Of a stretch of 64,000 nt of DNA, positions 8,734 through 16,414 are shown piece by piece. The stretch covers positions 186,001 to 250,000 of the forward strand of contig CAWFXC010000005.1 in NCBI GenBank assembly GCA_963819735.1, read 5' to 3'. Position 1 is the first letter of the stretch, and every line of letters starts with the position of its first letter. The position numbers and the translations under genes are program-made. The notes under the pieces were generated by a model that was given only the letters and a program-made list of their open reading frames with translations, was not told the DNA's origin and made no database searches. The stretch comes from CAWFXC01 sp963819735. Its GTDB lineage: Bacteria > Actinomycetota > Acidimicrobiia > IMCC26256 > DASPTH01.

Positions 8734-8824
8734 TAACTGGTCGACTGCGCTGCGCCCGCCCGGGGCGAGGTGGACGGGCGGCCGGCAGGCTCCGCTCCGT
8801 CTCCTCAACGACGCCGCTTCGGTA

Positions 8825-9643
8825 CTACGCGCGGCGGTCGGCCCACATGGGGTCGTGCATCGAGAATCCGCCGTCGACGACGAGGGCCTGGCCGTTCATC
8901 ATCTCGCTTTCGTCCGACGCGAGGTACACCACGAGGTGGGCGATGTCGTCGGGCCGGCCGAGGCGCCGGCTCGGGGTCTGGCGGAGGAAGGCGGCCCGCG
9001 CTTCTTCCGGGAACGCGCCCTCGGCCGCGGGGGTGAGGGTCAGCCCCGGGCACACCGCGTTGCACCGGATCCCCTCAGCGCCGTACATCGCCGCGACCGA
9101 ACGCGTGAGTTGGATCACGCCTGCCTTCCCCGCACCGTACGCCGCGTGGTATTCGGAGCCGCGGGTGCCCGCCACCGACGCGGTGTTGATGATCGAACCG
9201 CCGCCTCGCGCCAAGAGGTGGGGGAGCGCGTGCTTGGTGGCCGTCATCGTGGTGGTCACCGTCGCGTGCAGCAGCGCGTCGTACCACAGCGGGTCGGCTT
9301 CGTGTACGAGGTCGTTCGAGCGCGCGCGGCCGTCGAAGTCGCCGGTCATGCCGAGCGCGTTGTTGTGCAACACGTCGAGACCGCCGTGGCGCGCGACCAC
9401 GTCGTCGATCATCGCGTGCACCGACGTGTCGTCGGCCACGTTGACGACCATCGCGGTCGCGGCGTAGCCCTCGGCGCGCAGCGCAGCCGCGTGGGCCTCG
9501 GCGCGATCACCGTCGATGTCGGCCAGTACGACGACGGCACCCTCGCCCGCCAGCGAGGCGGCCGACGCGGCGCCGATGCCCGACCCGGCCCCCGTGACCA
9601 CCGCGACCTTCCCGGCGACGCGTCCGCGCTCCGAAGCGACCAT
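8825..9643 (-). CDS. SDR family oxidoreductase
   Basis: A 272-residue short-chain dehydrogenase with the cofactor motif TGAGSGIGAA near residue 17, NNALG after strand 4, and YHAAYGAGKAG carrying the catalytic Tyr and Lys. The C-terminal MNGQALVVDGGFSM is normal. I chose the ATG at 9643 rather than the longer frame because a TACCGT box lies 7 nt upstream and the sequence before it does not resemble an SDR. It is monocistronic, converging on the SMP-30 gene with about 90 bp between. Confidence 0.9.
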   Translation of the reverse strand: MVASERGRVAGKVAVVTGAGSGIGAASAASLAGEGAVVVLADIDGDRAEAHAAALRAEGYAATAMVVNVADDTSVHAMIDDVVARHGGLDVLHNNALGMTGDFDGRARSNDLVHEADPLWYDALLHATVTTTMTATKHALPHLLARGGGSIINTASVAGTRGSEYHAAYGAGKAGVIQLTRSVAAMYGAEGIRCNAVCPGLTLTPAAEGAFPEEARAAFLRQTPSRRLGRPDDIAHLVVYLASDESEMMNGQALVVDGGFSMHDPMWADRRA

Positions 9644-9650
9644 CGTGCGC

Positions 9651-9656
9651 ACGGTA
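9651..9656 (-). promoter_or_regulatory. Leaderless -10 box (TACCGT)
   Basis: On the minus strand TACCGT lies 7 nt before the SDR start codon at 9643. This supports that start over the upstream in-frame starts. Confidence 0.45.
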
Positions 9657-9716
9657 GCCGTCGGGCGGGTCGAGGCGTGCGGTGCATCAGGCCGGTTCCG
9701 TAGGCTGCGCGTCGAC

Positions 9717-10178
9717 ATGGCCACGCTCCTGCACGTCCACCACACGACGTCGCCGTCGGTCCACGCGATGTTCGAAGCCGTGCATTCGGGGGCCACCGAT
9801 CCGCAGATCACCGGCGTCAACGTGGTGGCCGTTCCCGCGCTGCACGCGACCGCGGTCGACGTGCTCGCGGCCGACGGCTACCTCCTCGGAACGCCGGCCA
9901 ACCTCGGCTACATGTCGGGCGCGTTGAAGCACTTCTTCGACCAGATCTACTACCCGTGTCTCGATGCGACACGCGGACGCCCGTACGCGCTCTACCTGCA
10001 CGGCAACAGCGACACGACCGGCGCGCAGCGGGCGGTGGAGATGGTCACGACAGGCCTACAGTGGCTCCAGGTCCAGGCACCGCTCACCGTGATCGGTGAG
10101 CCCGGTTCCGAAGATCTCGCTGCGTGTTGGGAGCTCGGCGCCGCGGTCGCCGCGGGGTTGATGCTCGGAGAAGGCTGA
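9717..10178 (+). CDS. Flavodoxin-like / NADPH-dependent FMN reductase-type protein
   Basis: A 153-residue protein with a short flavodoxin-type fold. The motif ADGYLLGTPANLGYMSGALKHFFD matches the isoalloxazine-contacting loop and following helix of WrbA/FMN-reductase-like proteins. A second loop, YLHGNSDTTGA, corresponds to the later flavin-contact region. It is shorter than WrbA. It probably binds FMN and reduces quinones or supplies reduced flavin. It precedes the amidohydrolase gene by 14 nt, so the two likely form an operon. A TAGGCT box lies 10 nt upstream of the ATG. Confidence 0.7.
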   Translation: MATLLHVHHTTSPSVHAMFEAVHSGATDPQITGVNVVAVPALHATAVDVLAADGYLLGTPANLGYMSGALKHFFDQIYYPCLDATRGRPYALYLHGNSDTTGAQRAVEMVTTGLQWLQVQAPLTVIGEPGSEDLAACWELGAAVAAGLMLGEG

Positions 10179-10192
10179 TCGAGGAGCGCGAC

Positions 10193-11491
10193 ATGGCGAA
10201 GAACAAGGACGAGCTGATCCTGATCTCGGTCGACGACCACATCGCCGAGCCGGCCGACATGTTCGAAGGCCACGTGCCCGAGAAGTACCGCGAGTACACG
10301 CCGCGGGTGCTCGACGAGGCCGACGGCTCGCAGCAGTGGTACTACGGCGACATCCGCGGCCGGAACCTCGGGTTGAACGCCGTCGCCGGGAAGCCACCCG
10401 AGCTCTACAACATCAACCCCAGTCGCTACGAAGACATGCGCCCCGGTTGCTTCGAGGTCGACGAGCGGGTGCGCGACATGTCGGCGGGCGGCCAGCTCGC
10501 GGGCCTCAACTTCCCCAACTGGACCGGCTTCTCCGGCCAGGTGCTGAACCAGGGACCCGACCGCGACGTGAACCTCGTGATGATCAAGGCGTACAACGAC
10601 TGGCACGTCGACGAGTGGTGCGGTGCGCACCCCGAGCGCTTCATCCCGTGCGGCATCCTGCCGCTGTTCGACGTCGAAGAGGCGGCCAAGGAAGTGCACC
10701 GCCTCGCCGACAAGGGCTGTCACGCGGTCACGTTCTCGGAGAACCCGGCCGGTCTCGGCATGCCGAGCATCCACACCAAGGAATGGGACCCGCTGTTCGC
10801 CGCCTGCTCCGACACCGCGACCGTGCTGTGCTGCCACATCGGTTCGTCGTCGAAGGCGTCGAGCACGTCACCCGACGCGCCGCCGCCGGTGCCGATGAAC
10901 CTGTCGTCGGGCATGGCGATCTACACGCTCGGCGACCTGCTCTGGGCCGACTTCTGGAACCGATTCCCGAGCCTGCGCTTCTCACTCACCGAGGGCGACA
11001 TCGGTTGGATCCCATACTTCCTCTGGCGGGCCGAGCACACCCTCGAGCGGCACAACGGATGGATGAACCACCAGCAGCCGCAGGGTCTCTCGCCCACCGA
11101 GCTGTTCCACGAGCGCATCCTCGTGTGCTTCATCAACGACCGCGTCGGCGTGAAGCTGCTCGACGAGTTCTCCGTCGAGCAGGTGTGCTGGGAGTCCGAC
11201 TACCCCCACTCCGACAGCTCGTGGCCCAACGCGCCGGAGAAGCTGTGGGAGCTCGTCTCCGATCTCGACGAAGACGTCGTCGCGCACATCACCCACCTCA
11301 ACGCGATGAAGCACTACCAGTTCGACCCGTTCGCGATCCGGCCCCCCGAGGCCTGCACCGCGGGCGCGTTGCGCGCCGAGGTCGGCGACGTCGACACCGT
11401 CACCCACGTCGGGCGCAAGGCCGACGAGACCGACATCGCGGCCTGGCGTCAGATGACCGGCGCCGCCGCCAAGGCCGGCGTCAGCAAGTAG
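10193..11491 (+). CDS. Amidohydrolase family (ACMSD/TIM-barrel) metalloenzyme
   Basis: A 432-residue protein of the amidohydrolase-2 family, which includes ACMSD and gamma-resorcylate decarboxylases. It has the N-terminal metal site in the form SVDDHIAEP, a mid-barrel HIGSS strand and the late catalytic ESDYPHSDS with Asp/His metal ligands. It probably hydrolyses or decarboxylates a ring-derived acid using a divalent metal. The ATG has GAGGAG 9-10 nt upstream. A second, frameshifted member with the same layout lies at 39900-41113 and a more distant one at 32312. It converges on the DUF1214 gene at 11536. Confidence 0.9.
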   Translation: MAKNKDELILISVDDHIAEPADMFEGHVPEKYREYTPRVLDEADGSQQWYYGDIRGRNLGLNAVAGKPPELYNINPSRYEDMRPGCFEVDERVRDMSAGGQLAGLNFPNWTGFSGQVLNQGPDRDVNLVMIKAYNDWHVDEWCGAHPERFIPCGILPLFDVEEAAKEVHRLADKGCHAVTFSENPAGLGMPSIHTKEWDPLFAACSDTATVLCCHIGSSSKASSTSPDAPPPVPMNLSSGMAIYTLGDLLWADFWNRFPSLRFSLTEGDIGWIPYFLWRAEHTLERHNGWMNHQQPQGLSPTELFHERILVCFINDRVGVKLLDEFSVEQVCWESDYPHSDSSWPNAPEKLWELVSDLDEDVVAHITHLNAMKHYQFDPFAIRPPEACTAGALRAEVGDVDTVTHVGRKADETDIAAWRQMTGAAAKAGVSK

Positions 11492-11514
11492 CGCCCGAAC
11501 GCCAACAAGAGCCG

Positions 11515-11561
11515 AACCGGCGTCGTCGGAGGCCCTTATACGGCCTTTGGCGACGCAAGTT
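11515..11561. terminator. Bidirectional hairpin between convergent genes
   Basis: A symmetrical stem-loop with AGGCC (11530-11534) pairing GGCCT (11542-11546) and CGTCG (11521-11525) pairing CGACG (11551-11555). The outermost AAC/GTT also pairs. It lies between the ends of the amidohydrolase and DUF1214 genes; the DUF1214 stop codon sits in the loop. Its right arm shares the 14-mer CGACGCAAGTTCGG with the hairpin at 2392-2438. Confidence 0.6.
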
Positions 11562-12675
11562 CGGAGATCTTGACCACCCTGCAATCGGCCTTCGGCGGAT
11601 CCTCGGTGGGGAGCAGGTAGCGCCAGAAGATCGTGCCGTGCCGGTGTCCGCCGGTGTCGAGCCAGTTCGGCACGCCCGGGTCGGAGTCGGCGATCACGAT
11701 GCGGTAGCTGCCGTCGGGCTGCGACTCGATCTGCGCCACGTTGAGCGCGCTGCGGCGGAACCGGTACTCCAGCGTCTGCATGTGCGTGTTCCACAGCATC
11801 ACGTTGGCGAAGCGACAATCGGGGATCGTGCCGGTCATCACGAGCGCCTCGTCGGGCGCGAGGTTCCACCGCCCCATCGAATAGAAGATGTCGACGGCGC
11901 CCGCCACGTCGAGCTCCGCGCTGCGGAACGACCACGGGGTTCCCACCGTGTTCGGCACCGTCGAGAGGAACGGCGCCGGGCTGTTGGTGCCGGGGAGCGG
12001 TTGCCCGACCGTGCACTGTCGGAGGAAGCCGATGCCCTCGCGCAGGCGCGCCGCGAAGGTGGCGTCGTCGAGCGGCGGCGGGGGGCCGACCTCGTCGAGC
12101 ACTTCGATGTCCATGTGCACCGCGACGTGCGCGGGGTCGTTCTGGGCCGACGGCTCGCGCAGGAAATAGGAGCGGGTGATGATCATGTGCGCGTCGGGGT
12201 CGAGCTGCACCCAGTTCCCCGGGTGCTTCTCGGCACTGAACACGATCTCGTAGGACCCGTCGGGGCCGAAGTCGAACCCGGTGTCGTTGACGTCGGCGAG
12301 GATGCGCCCGTTGAAGCCGCCGTCGGCCGCCTGGGCGTGGACGGTGAAGGAGATGTAGCACTCCTCGCCCCGGACGCCCGTGATCTTGTAGGACCGGTCG
12401 CCCCGGACCCGGGCGAAGTGGTAGATCGAATCCGGGTTGTCGCCCTGGAGCTTGCGGACCGGCGTGACGATCGACTCCATGCGCGGGTGGTCGGGATCGC
12501 CCTCCATGAACAGCTCGGCCGCACCCGTCAGCACCTCGGTCACGTAGCGGAAGCCCTCGACGACGTCGAGATCGTCGGTGAACCGGTTCTCGTTGAGCAC
12601 GTAGCCGTCGCGGATCTCCTGCAGCGCCGCGATCAGCTCGTCGAACGCCTCCGTGGACTTCGGTGCTCCCGCCAT
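11536..12675 (-). CDS. DUF1214 domain-containing protein
   Basis: A 379-residue member of the same family as the protein at 4706-5884. The shared C-terminal strands are IADSDPGVPNWLDTGG and FWRYL; the middle carries SYKITGVRGEECYISFTVH. No signal peptide or membrane segment is evident. The ATG at 12675 follows GAAGGGAAC on the minus strand. It is divergent from the cyclase-family gene, and the 153 bp between them contains four imperfect 13-bp tandem repeats that could regulate both. Its function is not established. Confidence 0.8.
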   Translation of the reverse strand: MAGAPKSTEAFDELIAALQEIRDGYVLNENRFTDDLDVVEGFRYVTEVLTGAAELFMEGDPDHPRMESIVTPVRKLQGDNPDSIYHFARVRGDRSYKITGVRGEECYISFTVHAQAADGGFNGRILADVNDTGFDFGPDGSYEIVFSAEKHPGNWVQLDPDAHMIITRSYFLREPSAQNDPAHVAVHMDIEVLDEVGPPPPLDDATFAARLREGIGFLRQCTVGQPLPGTNSPAPFLSTVPNTVGTPWSFRSAELDVAGAVDIFYSMGRWNLAPDEALVMTGTIPDCRFANVMLWNTHMQTLEYRFRRSALNVAQIESQPDGSYRIVIADSDPGVPNWLDTGGHRHGTIFWRYLLPTEDPPKADCRVVKISELASPKAV

Positions 12676-12752
12676 GTGCCGGTTCCCTTCGTGGATCGTG
12701 GTGCCGAGCCGGAGTCTGGCACGCGCGCCCCGCGAGCGGGAAGACTGCGCCC

Positions 12753-12805
12753 GCACGATTCGATGGCACGATTCGATGGCACGATTTCGACGGCACGATC
12801 CGGTG
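12753..12805. repeat. Four tandem 13-14 bp repeats in a divergent promoter region
   Basis: Units start at 12753, 12766, 12779 and 12793. The first two are identical (GCACGATTCGATG), the third is GCACGATTTCGACG and the fourth GCACGATCCGGTG. They lie between the divergent DUF1214 and cyclase starts and end 23 bp before the latter, a position suited to an operator array. No binding protein is implied by the sequence. Confidence 0.75.
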
Positions 12806-12828
12806 AGATGATCCGAGGGGAGATCGCA

Positions 12829-13740
12829 GTGGCGACCACGCACGACGCGGGCACGGGCACGGGTACCGGGAACTGGGGCCGGTGGGGGAGCGACGACGAG
12901 CGCGGCACGCTCAACCTGATCACGCCCGAGGCGGTGCTCGCGGCCACGAAGGTCTGCAAGACCGGCAAGGTCTACAGCCTGGCGTTGCCGATCCAGCGCG
13001 AGGGCGTCCCGATCTTCGACTACCGGGGTGCACCACAACGGCTCACCCTCACCAGTGCCAGCGATGCCGACATGTACAAGATGTACGGCGCCGTGCCCGG
13101 GGTGGGCGCCAACGAGGACATCCTCGTGCTCGCGTCGCACAGCATCACCCACATGGACGCGCTGTCGCACGTGTTCGCCGACGATCACATGTACAACGGA
13201 TTCCCGTCCAACGACTTCACCACCCATGCCGGTGCCGCGCACCTCGACATCTCGAAGACGGGGAGCTTCGCCGGCCGGGGCGTCATGCTCGACCTCCCGA
13301 AGCATCAGGGCGTCGACTGGCTCGAGCCCGGCCAGGTGATCGACTCGGCCCAGCTCGAGGCGTGTCGCGCCGCGCAGGGCGTGGAGTTGCGGTCCGGCGA
13401 CATCCTCGTCGTGCGCACCGGCTGGCTCGACTTCTACGCCACCGGCCAGGCCGACTTCGCGCAGCCCGGCCTGGGCAAGGACGCGGTCACCTTCGTCGAC
13501 GACCACCAAATCGCGGTGGTCGCGGCCGACAACGCCGCCATCGAGAGCATCCCGTTCGACGACAACGAGTTCCTCGCGGTGCACATCGAGCTCCTCGTGA
13601 AGCGCGGCGTGACGCTCCTCGAACACCTCTACCTCGCCGACCTCGCGGCCGACGGGTGCACCGAGTTCTTCCTGTCGGTCGGCGGTCTCAAGGTGACCGG
13701 CGCGGCGGGCAGCCCGATCAACCCCATCGCCATCGGCTGA
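12829..13740 (+). CDS. Cyclase family protein (kynurenine formamidase-like)
   Basis: A 303-residue metal-dependent hydrolase of the cyclase/KynB superfamily. The metal site is HSITHMDALSH: H104, H108, D110 and H114 in this numbering. Later strands (GDILVVRTGW; ADNAAIE) are typical. It likely hydrolyses an amide, ester or lactone. I chose the GTG at 12829 because GAGGGGAG lies 6 nt upstream; an in-frame ATG at 12808 lies within or before that site. It is followed by the DegT-family gene after 19 nt, so the pair is probably one transcript. Confidence 0.85.
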   Translation: MATTHDAGTGTGTGNWGRWGSDDERGTLNLITPEAVLAATKVCKTGKVYSLALPIQREGVPIFDYRGAPQRLTLTSASDADMYKMYGAVPGVGANEDILVLASHSITHMDALSHVFADDHMYNGFPSNDFTTHAGAAHLDISKTGSFAGRGVMLDLPKHQGVDWLEPGQVIDSAQLEACRAAQGVELRSGDILVVRTGWLDFYATGQADFAQPGLGKDAVTFVDDHQIAVVAADNAAIESIPFDDNEFLAVHIELLVKRGVTLLEHLYLADLAADGCTEFFLSVGGLKVTGAAGSPINPIAIG

Positions 13741-13759
13741 TCTCGAGCGGGGGAACGAG

Positions 13760-14965
13760 ATGGCCCAACACCGCATGACCGAAGCGGGCGCGGTGCACGA
13801 CGAGCGCGAGATCGAGGCCGTGCTCGACGTGTTGCGCACCAGCACGCTCGACATCGGTCCCCGGGTCGCGGAGTTCGAGCAACGGGGCGCCGAGCTACTG
13901 GCCAAGCAGCACGGCATACTCGTGAACTCCGGATCGTCGGCCCTGCGCCTCGCCATCGACCTGCTGGGTCTGGAGCCGGGCGACGAGATCATCACCTCGC
14001 CGCTCACGTTCTCGACCGACATCGCGCCGATGGTGCAGTCGGGGATCGTGCCGGTGTTCGTCGATGCCGACCCGCAGACGTACCAGATCGACGCGACGCG
14101 CACTGCGGAGATGATCGGCCCTCGTACCCGCGCCATCCTCGCGCCGAACCTGTGCGGCAACATCCCCGACTGGGACGCCATCCGCGCCGTCGCCGACGAG
14201 CACGGGTTGCAGGTGGTGGAGGACAGTTGCGACGTGCTCGAGTCGCGGCTGCGCGGCACGCGTACCGGCACCCGCGCCGACATCTCGGTCACCAGCTTCG
14301 CCCGTACGCACGCGATCACCCTCGCCGGCAACGGTGGGCTGGTCGGCGTCAACGATCCCGATCTGCTCGACCGCTGCCTCATGTTGCGCCGGTGGGGGCG
14401 TCGTTCGGAGACGTATCTCTACGGCTCGCGCCAGGGTCGCACCGATCGCTTCGGTCCGCTCGCCGACGGCACGCCCTACGACCTGATCTTCGTGTTCGAC
14501 GACATCGGGTACAACTTCGAGCCGTCGGAGATCGGCGCCGCCTACGGCCTCGTGCAACTGGACAAGCTCGAAGAATTCAACGGCCGCCGACGCGACAACT
14601 GGCAGCGACTCGACGAGTTCTTCGCCGGTCACGAGGAGTTGGTCGAGCGCTCCCGCACCACCGACGGCGCCGACACCACCTGGATGCGGTACTCGTTCGT
14701 CGTGCGGGAGGGCACCAAGCTCGATCGGTCGGGAGTGCAGGAGTTCCTCGATTCACGCGCGCTCGCGACCCGCATGGTGTGGACGGGCAACATCCTGCGT
14801 CAGCCCGGTTTCGCGGGGATCGAACACCGCGCGCCGGCCGACGGGCTGCCGGGAGCCGACCGCGTGATGGACCTCGCGTTGTCACTGCCCACCCACCACG
14901 GCCTCACCAGCGACGACATGGGCTACATGCTCGACACGCTCACCGAGCTGTTCGCGAGCATCTGA
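13760..14965 (+). CDS. DegT/DnrJ/EryC1/StrS-family protein with His in place of the PLP lysine
   Basis: A 401-residue fold-type I PLP protein of the sugar aminotransferase family: NSGSSALRLAI binds phosphate and EDSCD carries Asp155 for the pyridine nitrogen. The residue that should be the Schiff-base Lys is His184 in SFARTHAIT. In this family Lys-to-His occurs in the lysine-less 3-dehydratases (ColD, and E1/RfbH in 3,6-dideoxyhexose synthesis), so a dehydratase is more likely than an aminotransferase. No sugar-nucleotide genes lie nearby; the partner is a cyclase-family hydrolase 19 nt upstream. The ATG has GGGGGAACGAG before it. The substrate is unknown and may not be a sugar. Confidence 0.85.
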   Translation: MAQHRMTEAGAVHDEREIEAVLDVLRTSTLDIGPRVAEFEQRGAELLAKQHGILVNSGSSALRLAIDLLGLEPGDEIITSPLTFSTDIAPMVQSGIVPVFVDADPQTYQIDATRTAEMIGPRTRAILAPNLCGNIPDWDAIRAVADEHGLQVVEDSCDVLESRLRGTRTGTRADISVTSFARTHAITLAGNGGLVGVNDPDLLDRCLMLRRWGRRSETYLYGSRQGRTDRFGPLADGTPYDLIFVFDDIGYNFEPSEIGAAYGLVQLDKLEEFNGRRRDNWQRLDEFFAGHEELVERSRTTDGADTTWMRYSFVVREGTKLDRSGVQEFLDSRALATRMVWTGNILRQPGFAGIEHRAPADGLPGADRVMDLALSLPTHHGLTSDDMGYMLDTLTELFASI

Positions 14966-14976
14966 CCCGCGGCGCG

Positions 14977-15795
14977 CTACTCGCCGAGGACGGCCGCGCG
15001 GGTGTCGGGGATCGGGATGAGCTGGTCGTAGTCGATGAACGAACGCAGCGTGTTCCCGCCGTCGACGGTGAGCAGCTGGCCGGTGACCCACGATGACTCG
15101 GGCCCGGCGAAGTAGCGCACCGCCTGGGCGATGTCGTCGACCTCGCCGTTGCGGTTGATCGGTTGCTCGGCGAGGAACGCGGCCATCATCTCGGGGTTCT
15201 CGAACGCGCCGGCGGTCGCGGGAGTGCGGGTCATGCCCGGTTGCACCGAGTTCACCCGGATGTTCAGCGGGCCGAGCTCGTTGGCCGCAACTCGCACCAG
15301 CTGGTCGACCGCGGCCTTGCCCGCACTGTACGACGCCAAGTAGCGCGCCGAGAACACCGCCGCGGTCGACGAGATGGCCACGAACGAGCCGAAGCCCGCG
15401 CGCACCATCGCCTGCCCCGCGTACTTCAGCAGCAGGTAGACCGGTCGCACGTTCTTGTCGACCTGCTCGCTGAACTCGTCGTCCTCGAAGAGCAGCACTG
15501 GCTTGATACCGCCGCCGCCGGGCACGACGACCGCGATGTGCAGGCGCCGTTCGGCGTCGCTCGCGGCGTCGACCGCGGCCCGCACCGAGTCGCCGTCGAG
15601 CCCGTCGCACACTGCGTACGAGACCGTGAGCCCGTCCGCGTCGAGGGCCTTCACCGCGTCGCGCAGCTTGTCTTCCGTCCGGCCGGCGATCGTGACCGCG
15701 GCGCCGTCGCGGGCGAGCAGCCGAGCCGAGCCCAGCCCGATCCCGGATCCTCCGCCGATCACGATCGCGCGCTGTCCGTCGAGTGCTCCGGCCAT
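14977..15795 (-). CDS. SDR family oxidoreductase
   Basis: A 272-residue short-chain dehydrogenase. The cofactor motif is slightly unusual, IGGGSGIGLG instead of TGxxxGIG. The active site is SSTAAVFSARYLASYSAGKAA with Tyr and Lys, and the end (TGQLLTVDGG) has about 25 extra residues. The ATG at 15795 has GAAGGGAAC upstream on the minus strand. It lies 32 nt downstream of the SnoaL-like gene, so both are probably transcribed from the divergent region at 16302-16414. It converges on the DegT-family gene with 11 bp between. Confidence 0.9.
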   Translation of the reverse strand: MAGALDGQRAIVIGGGSGIGLGSARLLARDGAAVTIAGRTEDKLRDAVKALDADGLTVSYAVCDGLDGDSVRAAVDAASDAERRLHIAVVVPGGGGIKPVLLFEDDEFSEQVDKNVRPVYLLLKYAGQAMVRAGFGSFVAISSTAAVFSARYLASYSAGKAAVDQLVRVAANELGPLNIRVNSVQPGMTRTPATAGAFENPEMMAAFLAEQPINRNGEVDDIAQAVRYFAGPESSWVTGQLLTVDGGNTLRSFIDYDQLIPIPDTRAAVLGE

Positions 15796-15827
15796 GCTGC
15801 TGTTCCCTTCGGTTTCGAGCGCGGCCG

Positions 15828-16301
15828 TCAGCGGCCGGGCGGGTTGGCGACGCGCGCCTCGGTCCAGTCGATCAGCACGCGGCGGTCGGCGATTCGCCAC
15901 TCGCCGTCGGTGCCGGCGCGGTACTCGTCGGCGTAGCGGATGTACATCACGTAGTTGGTGCCGCCGTGTCGATCGGAGGTGAGGTGGTGTGCCATGCAGT
16001 ACACCTCGCCGGTCGCGGTGTCACCCAGGATCTCGTACGTCGATTGTCCGAGCACGTGGTACGTCTTCGGGTAGACCTTGATCACCTCGGGGATCACCCC
16101 GATCTGCTCGTGCCCGCGCATCTCGTTCACCGGTTCGTCGGCTTCCGACGGGTTGTACACGCGCAAGCGCCCGTCAGCGTGGAATGCGCTCAGGAAGCGC
16201 GCCACGTCGCGCCGATCGACGCCCCCGGCGTAACGCTCGGCGAGTACGCGCAACGCAGCACGCGTGGCGAGCGTCGCGACAGTCTCGTCCTGCTCCGCCA
16301 C
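15828..16301 (-). CDS. SnoaL-like / NTF2-fold protein
   Basis: About 157 residues. The pattern ALRVLAERYAGGVDRRDVARFLSAFHADG is the classic N-terminal helix and strand of the SnoaL_4-type, and the YVMYIRYADEYRAG strand and the final WRIADRRVLIDW strand complete the cone. Such proteins are small hydratases or isomerases, or ring-hydroxylase beta-like folds. The GTG at 16301 was chosen because the domain starts about 10 residues later; a longer frame starts further up but would run through the promoter dyads. It is first in a two-gene unit with the SDR. Confidence 0.75.
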   Translation of the reverse strand: MAEQDETVATLATRAALRVLAERYAGGVDRRDVARFLSAFHADGRLRVYNPSEADEPVNEMRGHEQIGVIPEVIKVYPKTYHVLGQSTYEILGDTATGEVYCMAHHLTSDRHGGTNYVMYIRYADEYRAGTDGEWRIADRRVLIDWTEARVANPPGR

Positions 16302-16326
16302 GCTCGGTACCCCCGTGTGCTGGTGG

Positions 16327-16363
16327 CCCGGATCCCGATCCGGGCGAGGTGCGTACAGTACGC
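16327..16363. promoter_or_regulatory. Two dyads in the SnoaL / SDR divergent promoter region
   Basis: The dyads are CCCGGATC-CC-GATCCGGG at 16327-16344 and GCGTACAGTACGC at 16351-16363. The second contains a possible -10 box on each strand (TACAGT plus, TACTGT minus). This is the layout of an operator controlling both directions. No regulator gene is adjacent. Confidence 0.5.
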
Positions 16364-16414
16364 GTGCTCTCCGGACCGACGCCAAGAAGGACGACCAAGA
16401 AGGGTGCGCACACG

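Noticed and set aside
8734..8824. Terminator between the SMP-30 and SDR genes
   Set aside because: Only a weak CGCCCG/CGGGCG pairing with a long loop is present, not distinguishable from chance in DNA of this GC content.
12753..12805. CRISPR or replication-origin iterons
   Set aside because: The units are only 13-14 bp with no spacers, and there is no dnaA or rep gene or AT-rich stretch nearby.
10336..13740. A 1134-codon open frame on the plus strand
   Set aside because: Most of it lies antisense to the DUF1214 gene or out of frame with the amidohydrolase. Its Arg/Ala-rich translation is typical of GC-rich shadow frames; only its last 304 codons are the cyclase-family gene.
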